A DNA stretch of 64,000 bases from DASPSM01 sp963800135 (GCA_963800135.1 CAWCZR010000007.1:62001-126000); one strand, 5' to 3'; shown: positions 10,428-21,578, numbered from the stretch's first letter. Made by a program: numbers and translations. Notes: generated from the letters alone by a model not told the origin.

Positions 10428-11841
10428 ATGACGCCGAAGGAATTCTTTGAGTTCATGAAGAAGAACGACTCCGAGCAAGTCGATCTCAAGTTTTGCGACA
10501 TGCTCGGAACGTGGCAGCACTGTACCTATCCGGTCGACACGATCGACGAAAGCGTCTTTGAAGACGGCTTCGGGTTCGACGGCTCGTCCATTCGCGGCTG
10601 GCAGGCCATCAATGCGTCCGACATGCTGGCCGTCCCCGATCCGAAGACGGCGGTGCTCGACCCGTTCTTCGCCGAGCCGACCGTCAGCGTGATCGCCGAC
10701 ATCGTCGATCCGATCACCAAGGAAAAATACTCCCGCGACCCGCGGAATATCGCCAAGAAGGGGGTCGCCTACCTCAAGCAGACCGGCATTGCCGACACCT
10801 GCTACATCGGTCCGGAGCCCGAGTTCTTCATCTTCGACGACGTGCGGTACCAGTCGAAGCAGAACGGGGCCATGTACGAGATCGACTCGGTCGAGGCGGC
10901 CTGGAACTCGGGCCGTGCCGAAGCGCCCGAACCTCGGCCACAAGCCGGCTTACAAGGCGGGCTACTTTCCGGTTTCGCCGGTGGACACGCTCTCGGACCT
11001 GCGGACCGAGATGGTCAACGAGATGCGGAAGATCGGCATCGCCGTCGAGGCGCATCACCACGAAGTGGCGACCGCCGGCCAGTGCGAAATCGACATGAAG
11101 TTCCAGGACCTGATCAAGATGGGCGACCAGATGATGTGGTACAAGCACATCATCAAGAACGTCGCCCGCCGCAACGGCAAGACCGTGACTTTCATGCCCA
11201 AGCCGATCTTCGAAGACAATGGCTCGGGCATGCACACGCACATCTCGCTGTGGAAGGGAAAAAATCCCCTGATGGCCGGCGACGGTTACGCGGGACTGAG
11301 CGAGATCGGTCTGCACGGCATCGGCGGCATCTTGAAGCACGGCCGGGCTCTGTTGGCCTTCGCCGCGCCGACCGCCAACTCCTACCACCGGCTGGTGCCC
11401 GGCTTCGAGGCGCCGGTGACGCTGGCCCTGTCGCAGCGGAACCGCTCGGCGGCCGTCCGCATCCCGATGTACTCGGCCAGCCCGAAAGCCAAGCGAGCCG
11501 AGTTCCGCTGCCCCGATCCCTCTTGCAACCCGTACCTGACGTTCACGGCCCTGATGATGGCCATGATCGACGGCGTGCAGAACAAGATCGACCCGGGTCA
11601 GCCGCTCGATCGCGACATCTATGACATGTCGCCCGAAGAACTCGCCGAGACGAATACCACGCCCGGCTCGCTGCCGGAAGCGCTCGAGGCCCTCGAAGCC
11701 GATCACGCCTTCCTCTTGAAGGGCGACGTCTTCACCAAGGACCTGATCGAGACGTGGATCGAATGGAAGCGGACCAAGGAGGTCGACCCGATCCGCCTGC
11801 GACCTCATCCGCACGAGTTCGAGCTGTACTACAACGTCTAG
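10428..11841 (+). CDS. glnA: Glutamine synthetase type I, apparent frameshift
   Basis: GlnA joins ammonia to glutamate with ATP, the main entry of nitrogen into metabolism. The first frame (ATG 10428) has the beta-grasp part with FGFDGSSIRGWQ and ends in GPEPEFFIFDD and VEAAWNSG. The rest is in the next frame from about 10915: NLGHKPAYKAGYFPV, VEAHHHEVATAGQCEID, the metal site NGSGMHTHISLW, and the C-terminal RDIYDMSPEE with the Tyr that is adenylylated in GSI-beta enzymes. Together they give about 470 residues, the normal length. Removing one G in the run before AACCTCGG gives the expected PNLGHK. A nonfunctional glnA is unlikely in a free-living bacterium, so a sequence error is favoured. 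Confidence 0.93.
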
Positions 11842-11861
11842 TCAAGACCGCCGAACCAAAC

Positions 11862-11923
11862 AAAACCCCCTTACTCTACCCTCCCCCCATTCTGATGGGG
11901 AGAGGACGGGGTGAGGGGTTTTT
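11862..11923 (+). terminator. Hairpin terminator after glnA
   Basis: Begins 20 bases after the glnA stop. AAAACCCCC on the left pairs with GGGGTTTTT on the right, and the inner part (CTCCCCCCAT / ATGGGGAGAG) continues the stem, leaving a small loop. It ends in a T run, so it can act as an intrinsic terminator. The sequence style also resembles widely scattered palindromic repeats. Confidence 0.6.
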
Positions 11924-11992
11924 GTTGCGCGAATTGCGCGGGCCGTAGCGCCTGACAATATGCCCAATATGCCGACGGGGACTTGCGAGCAG

Positions 11993-12105
11993 ACGGAGAT
12001 TTTCACCACGAAGGCACTAAGGCACCTAAGGGATTCAGCCGGTTTAGCTGAAACCTTATCTGGCACCTTCTACTTTGTGTCTTGGTGCCTTCGTGGTGAA
12101 TCAAT
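11993..12105. repeat. Dispersed palindromic repeat, family A copy 2
   Basis: GAGATTTTCACCACGAAGGC on the left and GTGCCTTCGTGGTGAA on the right form terminal inverted repeats of about 16 bases around a roughly 80-base middle. The middle differs from copies 1 and 3 while the ends are conserved, as expected for a MITE-like element. The remainder of the gap (12106-12348) shows nothing clear. Confidence 0.7.
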
Positions 12106-12348
12106 CCTGTCGAGCGCGTCGGACTGCGTCGCAGCGAAGAAGCCGGAAAAAAAAGAAAAGAAGGGGAGCAAGCACCCGGGCCGTCACAGCGGGCAACGGT
12201 CGGAAGCCAGTCCCCTCTTTGTTCTCAGAGATTATTGCGAGACGTTCGGGGCCGTTCTGTGCCCCGTCTCACACTTCGCAAATATTGTCCTCTATTCTCC
12301 TTTGATCGCGAGTGCTCTGTCCTCGATCGACGGCGCGCTAACGCGTGA

Positions 12349-15300
12349 CTACTTTTTTTCCACCGGTTTCGCCGGAGCGGCTGGGGTGGGAACTGCAGCC
12401 GGCGCGGCAATGGCGGCCGGTGTCGGGACCGCGGCAGGAGCCGGCACGGGAGCGACCCGGGCTACGGGAGCAACCGGCGCGGCCGGCGCCGTCAGGCCCG
12501 TTAAGATCTGGGTCGGGATTGATAACACGATCGGCGTCTCCGCGGGAACCGCGGGGGCCGCCGGGACGGCGGGTGTCACCGAAGTGGCGGACTTGCCCAG
12601 CGCCGACTCTACGTCCGATTGGATCAGTTCCAGAATCCGCAGCTTCGAGTCGATCTCGTCCTGATCGTGCTGGCTGTTCGTGCGCTTCGCCTGCGCGGCA
12701 GCTTGGGAGTGGAGCGACTGGGCAATGCGGCTCAACAGCCGCACCTTGCGCTCGGCACTTCGCACCCGCGACTCGGCGACATGGCGGTGGCTGGAGTCGC
12801 CGTGCACGTCCTCGACAGCGGCCCGCGCCTGCTCGAGCGCACCGACGGCGTTGCTCACCAGCTCGGCCAGACGCATCGGATCAGCCGACGAATCGAGCGT
12901 GGCGACTGCCTTCGTGGTCCCCTGCTCGGCCATGGTGACTTCGGTCCGGTCGCCAACGGGGATGCTCAGGCGCCGGCTGCTGGATTCTGCGCGAGCTTTC
13001 GCGACCGTGGCCCGCGGCTCGACCCGCCTGCGGATCACTGGCTTGACCCGCTCGTCTTGCACCATGACAGCACGCCCTTCGGTCCGCGCCCGCGTGCTCG
13101 GGCTGGCGCTGGTGCTCGGCCCGCCTTCCTTCTCTTCGGATTCCTTGTTCAGCTCTTCCGACTCCTTCTTCAGTTTCTCGATGAGTTTTTCCGCTGCCTT
13201 GCGTCTGGCTTCCAGCTGCTGCCGCACGGCCTCCATCTGAGCGCGACGGGCTTGCGCGTGGGCGTGGTGGACTTGCTCCTCGATCTGCTCTTTGATGTCC
13301 TCTTTCATCTTCATCTTTTCGGCCGCGTCCTTGTCGGCCTTGGCGTGCTTCTTGGTCTCCTTGTCCTTGTTCTTCTCGCCGTGGTGTTTGGCGTCCATCG
13401 AGTCGTCATCGATTAAGATTCGGATCTGGCCGAGGTTTTTGAGCTGCTCGAGCGCTTTCAGCTGACTCAACTCTTTGAGGTCGCCGAGGTCCTTGAGTTG
13501 TTCGAGCGCCTTGAGCTTGCCCAGCTCCTTGAGCTGCTCGGCTGGCGGCAGCCCCTCGATCTTTTGCAGCGACGGCAGCATCTCGAACGTCTTCTTCATT
13601 TCTTCGACCTCGGCGGGCGTTTTGCCGAAGCCCTTGAATTTCTTCATCTTGGGCATGTGATCGGGGCCGATTTCGAGGATCATTTCCCCCTCGTTGGTCT
13701 TCAGCTCGATCGTGGCCTCTTCCCCGTCCTTGCCGTCTTTCTTTTTCGTGTTGATGGAGAAATTGGCCTTCCCGTCGTTCCCCTTCCCGTCCGGCGTTGC
13801 AATCACGAATTGCTTGCCGTCGACCTTGAAGCGGAACACGCCCGCATCATCGCCCGCATGCCCGTCGTGCGAATGGCCCTTGCCGTCTTTGATGATCACC
13901 CGCTTTTCGACGTGCACTTTTTCGCCCGACTCGTGGCTGTCTGCCGACGGCGACTTGTGCTCGCCTCCGGCCTTGGCCTCTTCGAGGGCCTGTTGCAGCT
14001 TCGCCATTTGCTTTTGCAGCTCGGCCGACTTGCGGGCGAGTCTCTCGTACTGTTTCTTCATCCGCTCGAGTGCTTTGTCGCCGTGCTTCTGCGCCTCGCC
14101 CGCGTCGTCGTCATCATCGTCCGTGGCGAGGACCTTGATGCGGTCGTCGTCCTCCCTCACGATCACGATTTTGTCGTTCTTGTTTTTGTCACTGTCGTCG
14201 CCCGTCACGTTGGTGGCGTCGACGTGCACGGTCACCGTCTTGTCGGGATTCGGCGGGTCGTCCTGAGCAGTGCGGCCCAGGCTGGCTGCCATGGCGATAA
14301 TCAGCCCGCCCAAGACTCCGCTAGAGACGATGCGCCAGGCGGGAGAGCTGTGCATCTCAAGCGGTCGTTCGCGTCGGATCAGCATCTCGATTCTCCTCGA
14401 AAAGGGCGTTGTCGAACCCAGAACTCCAGTGGCGCCGGCGGGCAGAATGGTCGCGCGGCGGGTCGCTCGCACGAAGGCGATCAGCTCCCGCGCGTACTCG
14501 TCGCGCGACGAGCGGGCCGCCGCCCATTCGTCGGCCACCAACTCGGCACTCAGCCGCGCTCGTGAGCGGAGCCACCAGAAGGCCGGATGGAAAAACAAGA
14601 ACAAGAACGAAACGTTGAACAGCCACGTGCCCCACGCGTCGCGACGGCCGATGTGCACCAGTTCGTGACGCAGCACGTGCCGCAAGACCTCGGCGTTTTC
14701 GGGCACGCACTGGGCGGCCGGCAGCACGATCGTCGGCCGGAAAATCCCGAACGACATGGCCCGCGGATAACGAGGGGCCACGAGCAGCCAAACGCGGTAC
14801 GTGCCCCGCTCGTCGCAGAGGTCGGCAAACAGCTCGTCGAGCCACTCTTCCGGCGGGCGAGACGTCCGCACGATCAGCGCCAAGAGCACCCGCCCCAGGC
14901 CGATCCACGCCGCACAGACCACGACGCCCAGCCCGTACGCGCCCAGCAACAACAGCTTCCACCGCGCCGCCAGGAACGAGCCGACGCGTCCGAAGACCGA
15001 CGTCGCCGAACTCGTGGCGGCAGTTTGCTCGCTCGACGATTCGATCGCGGTCGAGTTTTCGAGGGACGTCGGCGTCGCGAGCGCGCCCGATGGGTCGAGC
15101 GTCACCAGTTGCTCGACCGTGACGGTCTCGAGCCGCTTCGTCGACGTTTGATCCGGCACGATCTCGCTCTCATCGGGATCGCTGTCGACGATCAAATTGG
15201 CGCTCGACGCGCGAATCGGCTCCGCGGCTTCCGGGCGCTGCATTTCATCCTGACACTGCACTTTGTCCCGACACGGCGGGCAGTCCGGCTTGAGCTGTTC

Positions 15301-15768
15301 GCTGGGCGTTTTTGTGTCGACCGCGAAGCCATCGCTTGCTGCCAGCGGCAATAGCCTCGGCACCAGACGAACGACCGTCGGGTCGACCGAGACGCCGCCG
15401 GTCGCGTTCGCTGAATCCGCCTGGGTTCCCACACCGCTGTTCGCCTCGGGCGGTCCGGCCACGGACGTCGCTGCCGGCGCTTGTGGTGGTGAGACCTGTA
15501 ATGCCGATGCCTGTCGCGCGGTAGCGCTGGAAAGTTCGGCGAAGAAGCCGCGAGCGAGTGGCCGCGGCAACGGCGTGACGGCCAAGAGCGCCCAGATCAG
15601 CGTGGCCGCAATCGCGAATTCGGCCAGTCGCTGTCGGTGCACGGGCGAGCGATGGGCGGCCACCGCCAGGCAGGCAAACGATAGCAGCACCGTGATCCCC
15701 GCGAGCAGTACCGCGGCATTGCTGGCAATGGTTTCGATCCGGTTGTTCGCGTCGAGGAAGTCGATCAT
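12349..15768 (-). CDS. BlaR1-like M56 metallopeptidase with long charged C-terminal region
   Basis: A 1139-residue membrane protein. N-terminal helices lie at about 14-36 and 49-67, then a roughly 200-residue Ser/Thr/Pro-rich loop, helices near 270-300 and 383-402, and the zinc-protease motif HELVHIGRRDAW (368-379) with ELVADEWA (409-416) as the third-ligand region. A further helix lies at 480-497. After it comes an unusual 640-residue tail: an Asp-rich stretch (550-555), coiled coil (about 565-600), a His-rich patch, Leu-repeat LKALEQLKDLGDLKELSQLK near 752-771, a second Lys/Glu coiled coil and a Pro/Ala-rich end. BlaR1 proteins sense a signal outside and cleave the BlaI repressor inside; no penicillin-binding sensor domain is visible here. 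It overlaps the BlaI gene by 4 bases. Confidence 0.85.
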   Translation of the reverse strand: MIDFLDANNRIETIASNAAVLLAGITVLLSFACLAVAAHRSPVHRQRLAEFAIAATLIWALLAVTPLPRPLARGFFAELSSATARQASALQVSPPQAPAATSVAGPPEANSGVGTQADSANATGGVSVDPTVVRLVPRLLPLAASDGFAVDTKTPSEQLKPDCPPCRDKVQCQDEMQRPEAAEPIRASSANLIVDSDPDESEIVPDQTSTKRLETVTVEQLVTLDPSGALATPTSLENSTAIESSSEQTAATSSATSVFGRVGSFLAARWKLLLLGAYGLGVVVCAAWIGLGRVLLALIVRTSRPPEEWLDELFADLCDERGTYRVWLLVAPRYPRAMSFGIFRPTIVLPAAQCVPENAEVLRHVLRHELVHIGRRDAWGTWLFNVSFLFLFFHPAFWWLRSRARLSAELVADEWAAARSSRDEYARELIAFVRATRRATILPAGATGVLGSTTPFSRRIEMLIRRERPLEMHSSPAWRIVSSGVLGGLIIAMAASLGRTAQDDPPNPDKTVTVHVDATNVTGDDSDKNKNDKIVIVREDDDRIKVLATDDDDDDAGEAQKHGDKALERMKKQYERLARKSAELQKQMAKLQQALEEAKAGGEHKSPSADSHESGEKVHVEKRVIIKDGKGHSHDGHAGDDAGVFRFKVDGKQFVIATPDGKGNDGKANFSINTKKKDGKDGEEATIELKTNEGEMILEIGPDHMPKMKKFKGFGKTPAEVEEMKKTFEMLPSLQKIEGLPPAEQLKELGKLKALEQLKDLGDLKELSQLKALEQLKNLGQIRILIDDDSMDAKHHGEKNKDKETKKHAKADKDAAEKMKMKEDIKEQIEEQVHHAHAQARRAQMEAVRQQLEARRKAAEKLIEKLKKESEELNKESEEKEGGPSTSASPSTRARTEGRAVMVQDERVKPVIRRRVEPRATVAKARAESSSRRLSIPVGDRTEVTMAEQGTTKAVATLDSSADPMRLAELVSNAVGALEQARAAVEDVHGDSSHRHVAESRVRSAERKVRLLSRIAQSLHSQAAAQAKRTNSQHDQDEIDSKLRILELIQSDVESALGKSATSVTPAVPAAPAVPAETPIVLSIPTQILTGLTAPAAPVAPVARVAPVPAPAAVPTPAAIAAPAAVPTPAAPAKPVEKK

Positions 15769-16178
15769 GAACGGCGCCTTTCGGAACGAGGTTGCTTGCC
15801 GCGAGCGGCCCGCACGTCCGCCACCAGCTCTTCCAGCCGCGTCAGCTCCGCCTCGGACGGCGTGTGGTGCGAAAACGCCGTCTCGACGAGTTGGTCGATG
15901 GCCCCGTCGAAGACATGCTGCACGAACTCGGTCGTCAGCTGCCCCGTGGTCTGGGCCCGCGGCACGACCGGCTTGTAAATAAACGTCCGACCCTCGACGC
16001 GGTGCCGCACGAGCCCCTTCTCCTCCATCGTCCGCAGAAACGCCTGCACGGTGTTCTGCACGATGGGCGCGGTCTCGCGCATCCGCTCGTAGACGTCGCG
16101 GACCGAAGCCTCGCCCCGCTCCCAGAGGATTTTGAGGATTTCGAGTTCCCGCTCAGTCGGGTTCGACGCCGCGTTCAT
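15765..16178 (-). CDS. BlaI/MecI/CopY-family transcriptional repressor
   Basis: A 137-residue winged-helix repressor. The N-terminal domain contains ERELEILKILWERGEASVRD and VQNTVQAFLRTMEEKGLVRH, the recognition helix region of the family, and a C-terminal helical dimerisation domain. A strong ribosome binding site (GAGGAGG) sits 7-8 bases before ATG 16178, which fixes the start. The next gene starts inside its stop codon, so repressor and M56 peptidase are made together, the standard arrangement in which the peptidase cleaves the repressor. A palindromic operator lies just upstream. Confidence 0.92.
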   Translation of the reverse strand: MNAASNPTERELEILKILWERGEASVRDVYERMRETAPIVQNTVQAFLRTMEEKGLVRHRVEGRTFIYKPVVPRAQTTGQLTTEFVQHVFDGAIDQLVETAFSHHTPSEAELTRLEELVADVRAARGKQPRSERRRS

Positions 16179-16211
16179 CCAGACACCTCCTCGTGTCGCT
16201 TAGTACCATAC

Positions 16212-16253
16212 GCTTAGTTGACTAAGCTTACAGGGCAGCCGACACCGTGTCAA
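16212..16253 (-). promoter_or_regulatory. Promoter with overlapping palindromic operator for the blaI-M56 pair
   Basis: On the minus strand, TTGACA (16253-16248) and TAAGCT (16230-16225) are separated by 17 bases, a sigma-70-like layout. The perfect palindrome GCTTAGTTGACTAAGC (16212-16227) overlaps the -10 element, and a further half-site CTTAGTAC lies just downstream. An operator covering the promoter fits autorepression by the BlaI-type protein 34 bases away. Assigned by pattern only. Confidence 0.55.
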
Positions 16254-16611
16254 CAGGCCAGCGCAGAAAAATTCGCAGCTGCCAGAGAAATGCCAAGCAA
16301 GCCGACCCGAAACGCGACGAACTCACGGTCCGCCATTCGTCCTACCGCGGCGAGTCTTCGAGGAATTTCCCGTCCAACGAATCGCGACTCGAGAGAAGAA
16401 GGAATCTCCCGGCTCACGCCGGAGACTCGGAGTCACGCAGAGCACGCCAAAGTCACGCAGCCCGGCGAGCGTCGGGCGTCAGCCCGATGGTGCTTTTCCG
16501 TGATCCGAGCGAATTTCCGGAAGAGCCGCGCACGCAGTAAGCGGTGCTTTTCGATTTCAGGCGCCTTTCGCGTTCACGAATGCATCGCCGGGTGCCACGG
16601 AATCTCCGCGA
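16254..16611. other. Intergenic region with one family D half repeat
   Basis: A 358-base gap with no supported gene. GGCGAGCGTCGGGCGTCAGC at 16463-16482, followed by CCGATGG, matches the family D repeat half-site. Nothing else stands out. Confidence 0.5.
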
Positions 16612-16926
16612 TCACTCCTCCGAAGGAGGCGGCGCCGCGGGCTTCGGTTTCTCGGCCGGGCGAATCAGTCCCTTCTGCAGATCGTTGATGACCTCGACCA
16701 GAATATCGGGCCGGGCCGTCTTGAGCACGTGCTCGATCCGCGACTTGGGCACGTTGAGCCGCTCCATGATCTCACCTGCTTGCTTCCACAGCCGATCTTT
16801 CTTTTTCCCCTCCGCCAGATACAGATCGCTGGCAATTTCACTCAACCGCTGCGAGTCGATCCCCTCGCGATTGTCGTAAAACCGCTTGATGATTTTCTTC
16901 TGGTGGTTGCTGTATTCGCGTGGCAT
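16612..16926 (-). CDS. Conserved small basic/helical protein of unknown function
   Basis: A 104-residue soluble protein starting MPREYSNHQKKIIKRFYDN, with charged helices and a Pro/Ala/Lys-rich tail (AEKPKPAAPPPSEE). ATG 16926 was chosen because upstream in the same frame the codons read antisense of the tRNA. I do not recognise a domain. The pattern of a regular helical core (RLSEIASDLYLAEGKKKDRL, KSRIEHVLKTARPDILVEVI) with no cysteines or membrane part suggests a small nucleic-acid or protein binding factor, but this is not demonstrated. It lies downstream of the tRNA gene on the same strand, separated by a terminator. Confidence 0.75.
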   Translation of the reverse strand: MPREYSNHQKKIIKRFYDNREGIDSQRLSEIASDLYLAEGKKKDRLWKQAGEIMERLNVPKSRIEHVLKTARPDILVEVINDLQKGLIRPAEKPKPAAPPPSEE

Positions 16927-17016
16927 CCGCCATTCCCTCGAATGAGTCTCGCCAAATCCGCAAAGCGGCCGCAGGCGCTCGGTCTTCCTTCCGACATTGC
17001 CGATCCAAAAACGCAA

Positions 17017-17049
17017 ACAGCCGTAAGTCGGGCAGCGACTTACGGCTGT
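17017..17049 (-). terminator. Intrinsic terminator of the tRNA-Glu gene
   Basis: A perfect 14-base-pair stem (ACAGCCGTAAGTCG with its complement) around a 5-base loop, starting 10 bases after the tRNA 3' end and followed on the minus strand by a T-rich run (TTGCGTTTTTGG). Confidence 0.85.
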
Positions 17050-17058
17050 GTTGAAAAG

Positions 17059-17131
17059 TACCCCCAGAGGGATTTGAACCCTCGTCACGGGACTGAGAAC
17101 CCCGGATCCTGGGCCGCTAGACGATGGGGGC
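17059..17131 (-). tRNA. tRNA-Glu, anticodon CUC
   Basis: A 73-base cloverleaf on the minus strand. The acceptor arm is GCCCCCA with its partner TGGGGGT (with a G1-U72 wobble), the D arm contains TCGTCTAGCGGCCCAGGA, the anticodon stem is CGGGG/TCCCG around loop TTCTCAG (anticodon CTC), and the T arm is GAGGGTTCAAATCCCTC. CCA is not encoded. It aligns along its length with bacterial tRNA-Glu. Confidence 0.93.
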
Positions 17132-17576
17132 CTGCATCGTTCTTTACAGCACCGTTCTCGGAGTGTCAACCGAGCGTTTGGCGCTGGTTTTGGCCGCCAT
17201 GCTCGAGCGCGGTCCGCGGCATCCGAGCCCCCGAGAGGGGCCGCGACGCTCTTTTGATCGCACCGGCGAGTTGGCGCGATTTTCGGAGTTGTTTATGAGC
17301 GCGTAGAAACTCGGTCTCCGCGGTCGGGGTTTGTTGCGGTAGGATCGAGTCTGGCCCCTGGCAAAAGCCGATCGCCGTGCGCGCTGGCTCCGCCCGACGC
17401 GACGGGACTGGTTGGGACGGGACTGGTTTTGGGACGGGATCGGTTGGGACGGGATCGGTTGGGACGGGACTCGAACCGGGACCGCGGGGCTGAACGGTCA
17501 GAATTGGTGGTCGTTGGTCGCGGTCCGGTTACCGGGACGCGGCCGGGGTTGTCTCGCCCCTTCAGGGCTTAGGTCA

Positions 17577-17920
17577 CCGGACATCGGGACGGGATTCGGA
17601 CATCGGGACGGGATTCGGGACACCGGGACGGGATCGGGACACCGGGACGGGATCGGGACACCGGGACGGGATCGGGACACCGGGACGGGATCGGGACACC
17701 GGGACGGATTGGGACACCGGGACGGGATCGCGACATCGGGACGGGATTGGGACACCAGGACGGGATTGGGACATCGGGACGGGATTGGGACATCGGGACG
17801 GGACTGGAACGCCGGGACGGAATCGGGACACCAGGACGGGATTGGGACATCGGGACGGGACTGGAACGCCGGGACGGAATCGGGACACCGCGGGACGGGA
17901 CTGGAATGTCGGGACGGCAC
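17577..17920. repeat. 19-base G-rich tandem repeat array
   Basis: Roughly 17-18 units of the pattern GATCGGGACACCGGGACGG, with variants ATC/ATT and CACC/CATC. Most units carry three GGG runs, so the plus strand could form G-quadruplexes. The unit length is not a multiple of three, which argues against a coding role. Related but shorter GGGACGGGA runs flank it. Confidence 0.85.
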
Positions 17921-17991
17921 GGAAATGGGTCATATGGTGTGGAGGGCCGAGTCGAGGGTTCGTCGCGGTTGAATTGCCCACCCACCCGGTC

Positions 17992-18105
17992 GGAGATTGT
18001 CTCGCCCCGTTTGGGCTTTGGAATTCGAGGGGGCTCTCGGATCCCAGGCCGGCCCTGCGCTCCGATCTGGGCTATCGAATCTCGCCCTTTCAGGGCTTCA
18101 GAGTC
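17992..18105. repeat. Composite dispersed repeat, copy 1
   Basis: Order of parts: ATTGTCTCGCCCCGTTTGGG, then GGGCTCTCGGATCCCAGGCC, then CTGCGCTCCGATCTGGGCTA, then TCTCGCCCTTTCAGGGCTTC. The middle parts form a CCCAGGCC...TCTGGG hairpin. A copy with the same order lies at 54690-54803 and an inverted one at 54348-54427. A partial part is at 17549-17571. Confidence 0.65.
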
Positions 18106-18529
18106 GGGACGCGCTTCTAGTCACCGAACGGGACTCAAATATCGGGACGGGACTCGGACGTCCGGACGCGACCCGAATCTCGGGACGGGACCGGACGGCA
18201 GCCGAACTCGCACGGGACGCCGAAGCCGCACAGGCACGAAGCCCAGGCGAACCGGGAAACGCCGGCAAGTGCGTAGGCGGCGGTGCGTCGCCTGCGGCCG
18301 TTCGCGGAGCGTCAACGGCACCGGGTGCAGGGGCATTGCCCCTGCGCCGCTGCCGTTGTGTGGGCCGTAAGTTCTGTTATAGTTCTCTGTTCCGGCGAGG
18401 TGTTTTGGGTGGGGCGGAGAGGATCCGCGCCGATGTCTCGCGTCCTTTCTCTTTTGTTGGGTTGATCGTCGTGCTCTAGTGCGGCATATGGCCGCGGGGT
18501 GCGCCGATGGAAATGGACTTTTTGCGTTT

Positions 18530-20464
<1,935 letters not shown>

Positions 20465-20732
20465 AGGTGGAATCTGTAGCGCCCGATCCTCTTCCGGTAG
20501 AGGATTTCACCTCAGCCCACCGATAAATCACCTCGGGCAATCGAGCCTCTCTTCGACTCACCAAGTCCCGCCGACCGGATCCCGACCGCACCGGGCGCGC
20601 CCCCGGCGGTCGGATCCCGTCGACGCCTTGACCAATTTCCTGATTGGGTGCCCCCCCGTTTTGGGCCGAGCCACCGCACGACTAACGCAACCCCGCAACC
20701 CGCGGCCACCCGACAGCCATCGCAGGAACCCT

Positions 20733-21578
20733 ATGCAAAAAGTCACCCGTCGCCGTACCACCACCGCCGTCCAGTCGCCGCTGGAAACCTACCTGCGCGA
20801 GATCAACGAGACGGCTCTGTTGACCGCGAACGAGGAGAAGGAACTCTCCTACAGCATCGAGCAGGGAAACAAGGAGGCGCGCGACCGGATGGTCCGCGCG
20901 AACTTGCGGCTGGTCGTGAACATCGCCCGGGCGTACACCGGCAAGGGGCTGCCCCTGCAGGACTTGATCGAAGAGGGCAACCTCGGCTTGCTGCGGGCGG
21001 TCGAGGGTTTCGACCCGACGATGAATACCCGCTTCAGCACCTACGCCAGCTACTGGATCAAGCAGTCGATCAAGCGGGCCCTCGTCAACTCGGCGAAGAC
21101 GATTCGCATTCCCGCGTATATGGTCGAGCTGTTGTCCAAATGGCGGCGGGCGACGGCCAAGCTGGCCGACCAGTTCGGCCGCACGCCGACGCTGGAAGAG
21201 GTGGCCCTGGAACTGGGGCTGCCGAAGAAGAAGCTGCGGATCGTCAAGAAGGCGATCCAGCTTTACAATTCCGCTCCGCAGACCGATCAGGCCGAGTCGG
21301 GCTGGTCGCTGGGCGAAATGATCGCCGATGAGCGGACCAAGGCGCCGGAAGACGAGCTGGTCGACAGCGACAACCTGATCCACGTCTTCGGTATGCTCGA
21401 GAAGATGGAATCTCGCGAGGCCATCATCCTGCGGATGCGGTTCGGACTGGATGATTCGGAACCCAAAACGCTTAAGGAGATCGGCGAGACTCTGGGTCTC
21501 ACCCGCGAGCGCGTTCGCCAGATCGAAAGCGACGCTCTCGATAAATTGGCCCGTGGACTGCTGGGTGAGACGGCCTAG
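20733..21578 (+). CDS. RNA polymerase sigma factor, short RpoD/SigA-like
   Basis: A 281-residue sigma-70 protein without region 1.1. Region 1.2 is SPLETYLREINETALLTANE; region 2 includes NLRLVVNIARAYTGKGLPLQ and RFSTYASYWIKQSIKRAL (core binding and -10 recognition); region 3 follows; region 4.2 has LKEIGETLGLTRERVRQIES, the -35 recognition helix-turn-helix. The ATG at 20733 begins MQKVTRRRTTTAVQSPLE; the same frame is open upstream, but those residues look non-coding. It is probably a primary-like or group 2 sigma factor. Upstream (20465-20732) no other gene is seen. Confidence 0.9.
   Translation: MQKVTRRRTTTAVQSPLETYLREINETALLTANEEKELSYSIEQGNKEARDRMVRANLRLVVNIARAYTGKGLPLQDLIEEGNLGLLRAVEGFDPTMNTRFSTYASYWIKQSIKRALVNSAKTIRIPAYMVELLSKWRRATAKLADQFGRTPTLEEVALELGLPKKKLRIVKKAIQLYNSAPQTDQAESGWSLGEMIADERTKAPEDELVDSDNLIHVFGMLEKMESREAIILRMRFGLDDSEPKTLKEIGETLGLTRERVRQIESDALDKLARGLLGETA

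Larger units (their letters stand above)
17132..18529. other. Repeat-rich non-coding island between tRNA-Glu and rpsA
   Basis: About 1.4 kb without a credible gene. It holds a short GGGACGGGA array (17401-17475), the main 19-base tandem array (17577-17920), a composite repeat (17992-18105) and another GGGACGGGAC cluster (18127-18196). All six frames stay open through the array only because the repeat lacks stop codons, so the low-complexity open frames there are not genes. The last about 300 bases should contain the rpsA promoter and leader. Confidence 0.7.

Noticed and set aside
10428..11841. Programmed frameshifting as the reason for the split glnA and other genes
   Set aside because: No slippery heptamer with a downstream structure is evident, and the breaks are in unrelated gene families. 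Sequence error is simpler.
11960..12664. Open frame of 234 codons after glnA
   Set aside because: It begins in the family A repeat and ends antisense to the Ala/Pro-rich tail of the M56 gene, giving a low-complexity Gly/Ala product.
17577..17920. Possible CRISPR array
   Set aside because: Units are 19 bases long and contiguous, with no unique spacers of 30-40 bases and no cas genes nearby. It is a tandem repeat.
17412..18479. Long open frames on both strands through the G-rich array, encoding GHRDGIGTPG- or PSRCPDPVPVS-type repeats
   Set aside because: They are open only because the 19-base unit lacks stop codons. Both strands and several frames give equally long products with no domain, so none is a supported gene.
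18479..18529. ATG 18479 as the start of rpsA
   Set aside because: The extra 17 residues (MRHMAAGCADGNGLFAF) look unlike S1 N-termini, whereas ATG 18530 begins a charged segment typical of the family. It is kept only as an alternative.
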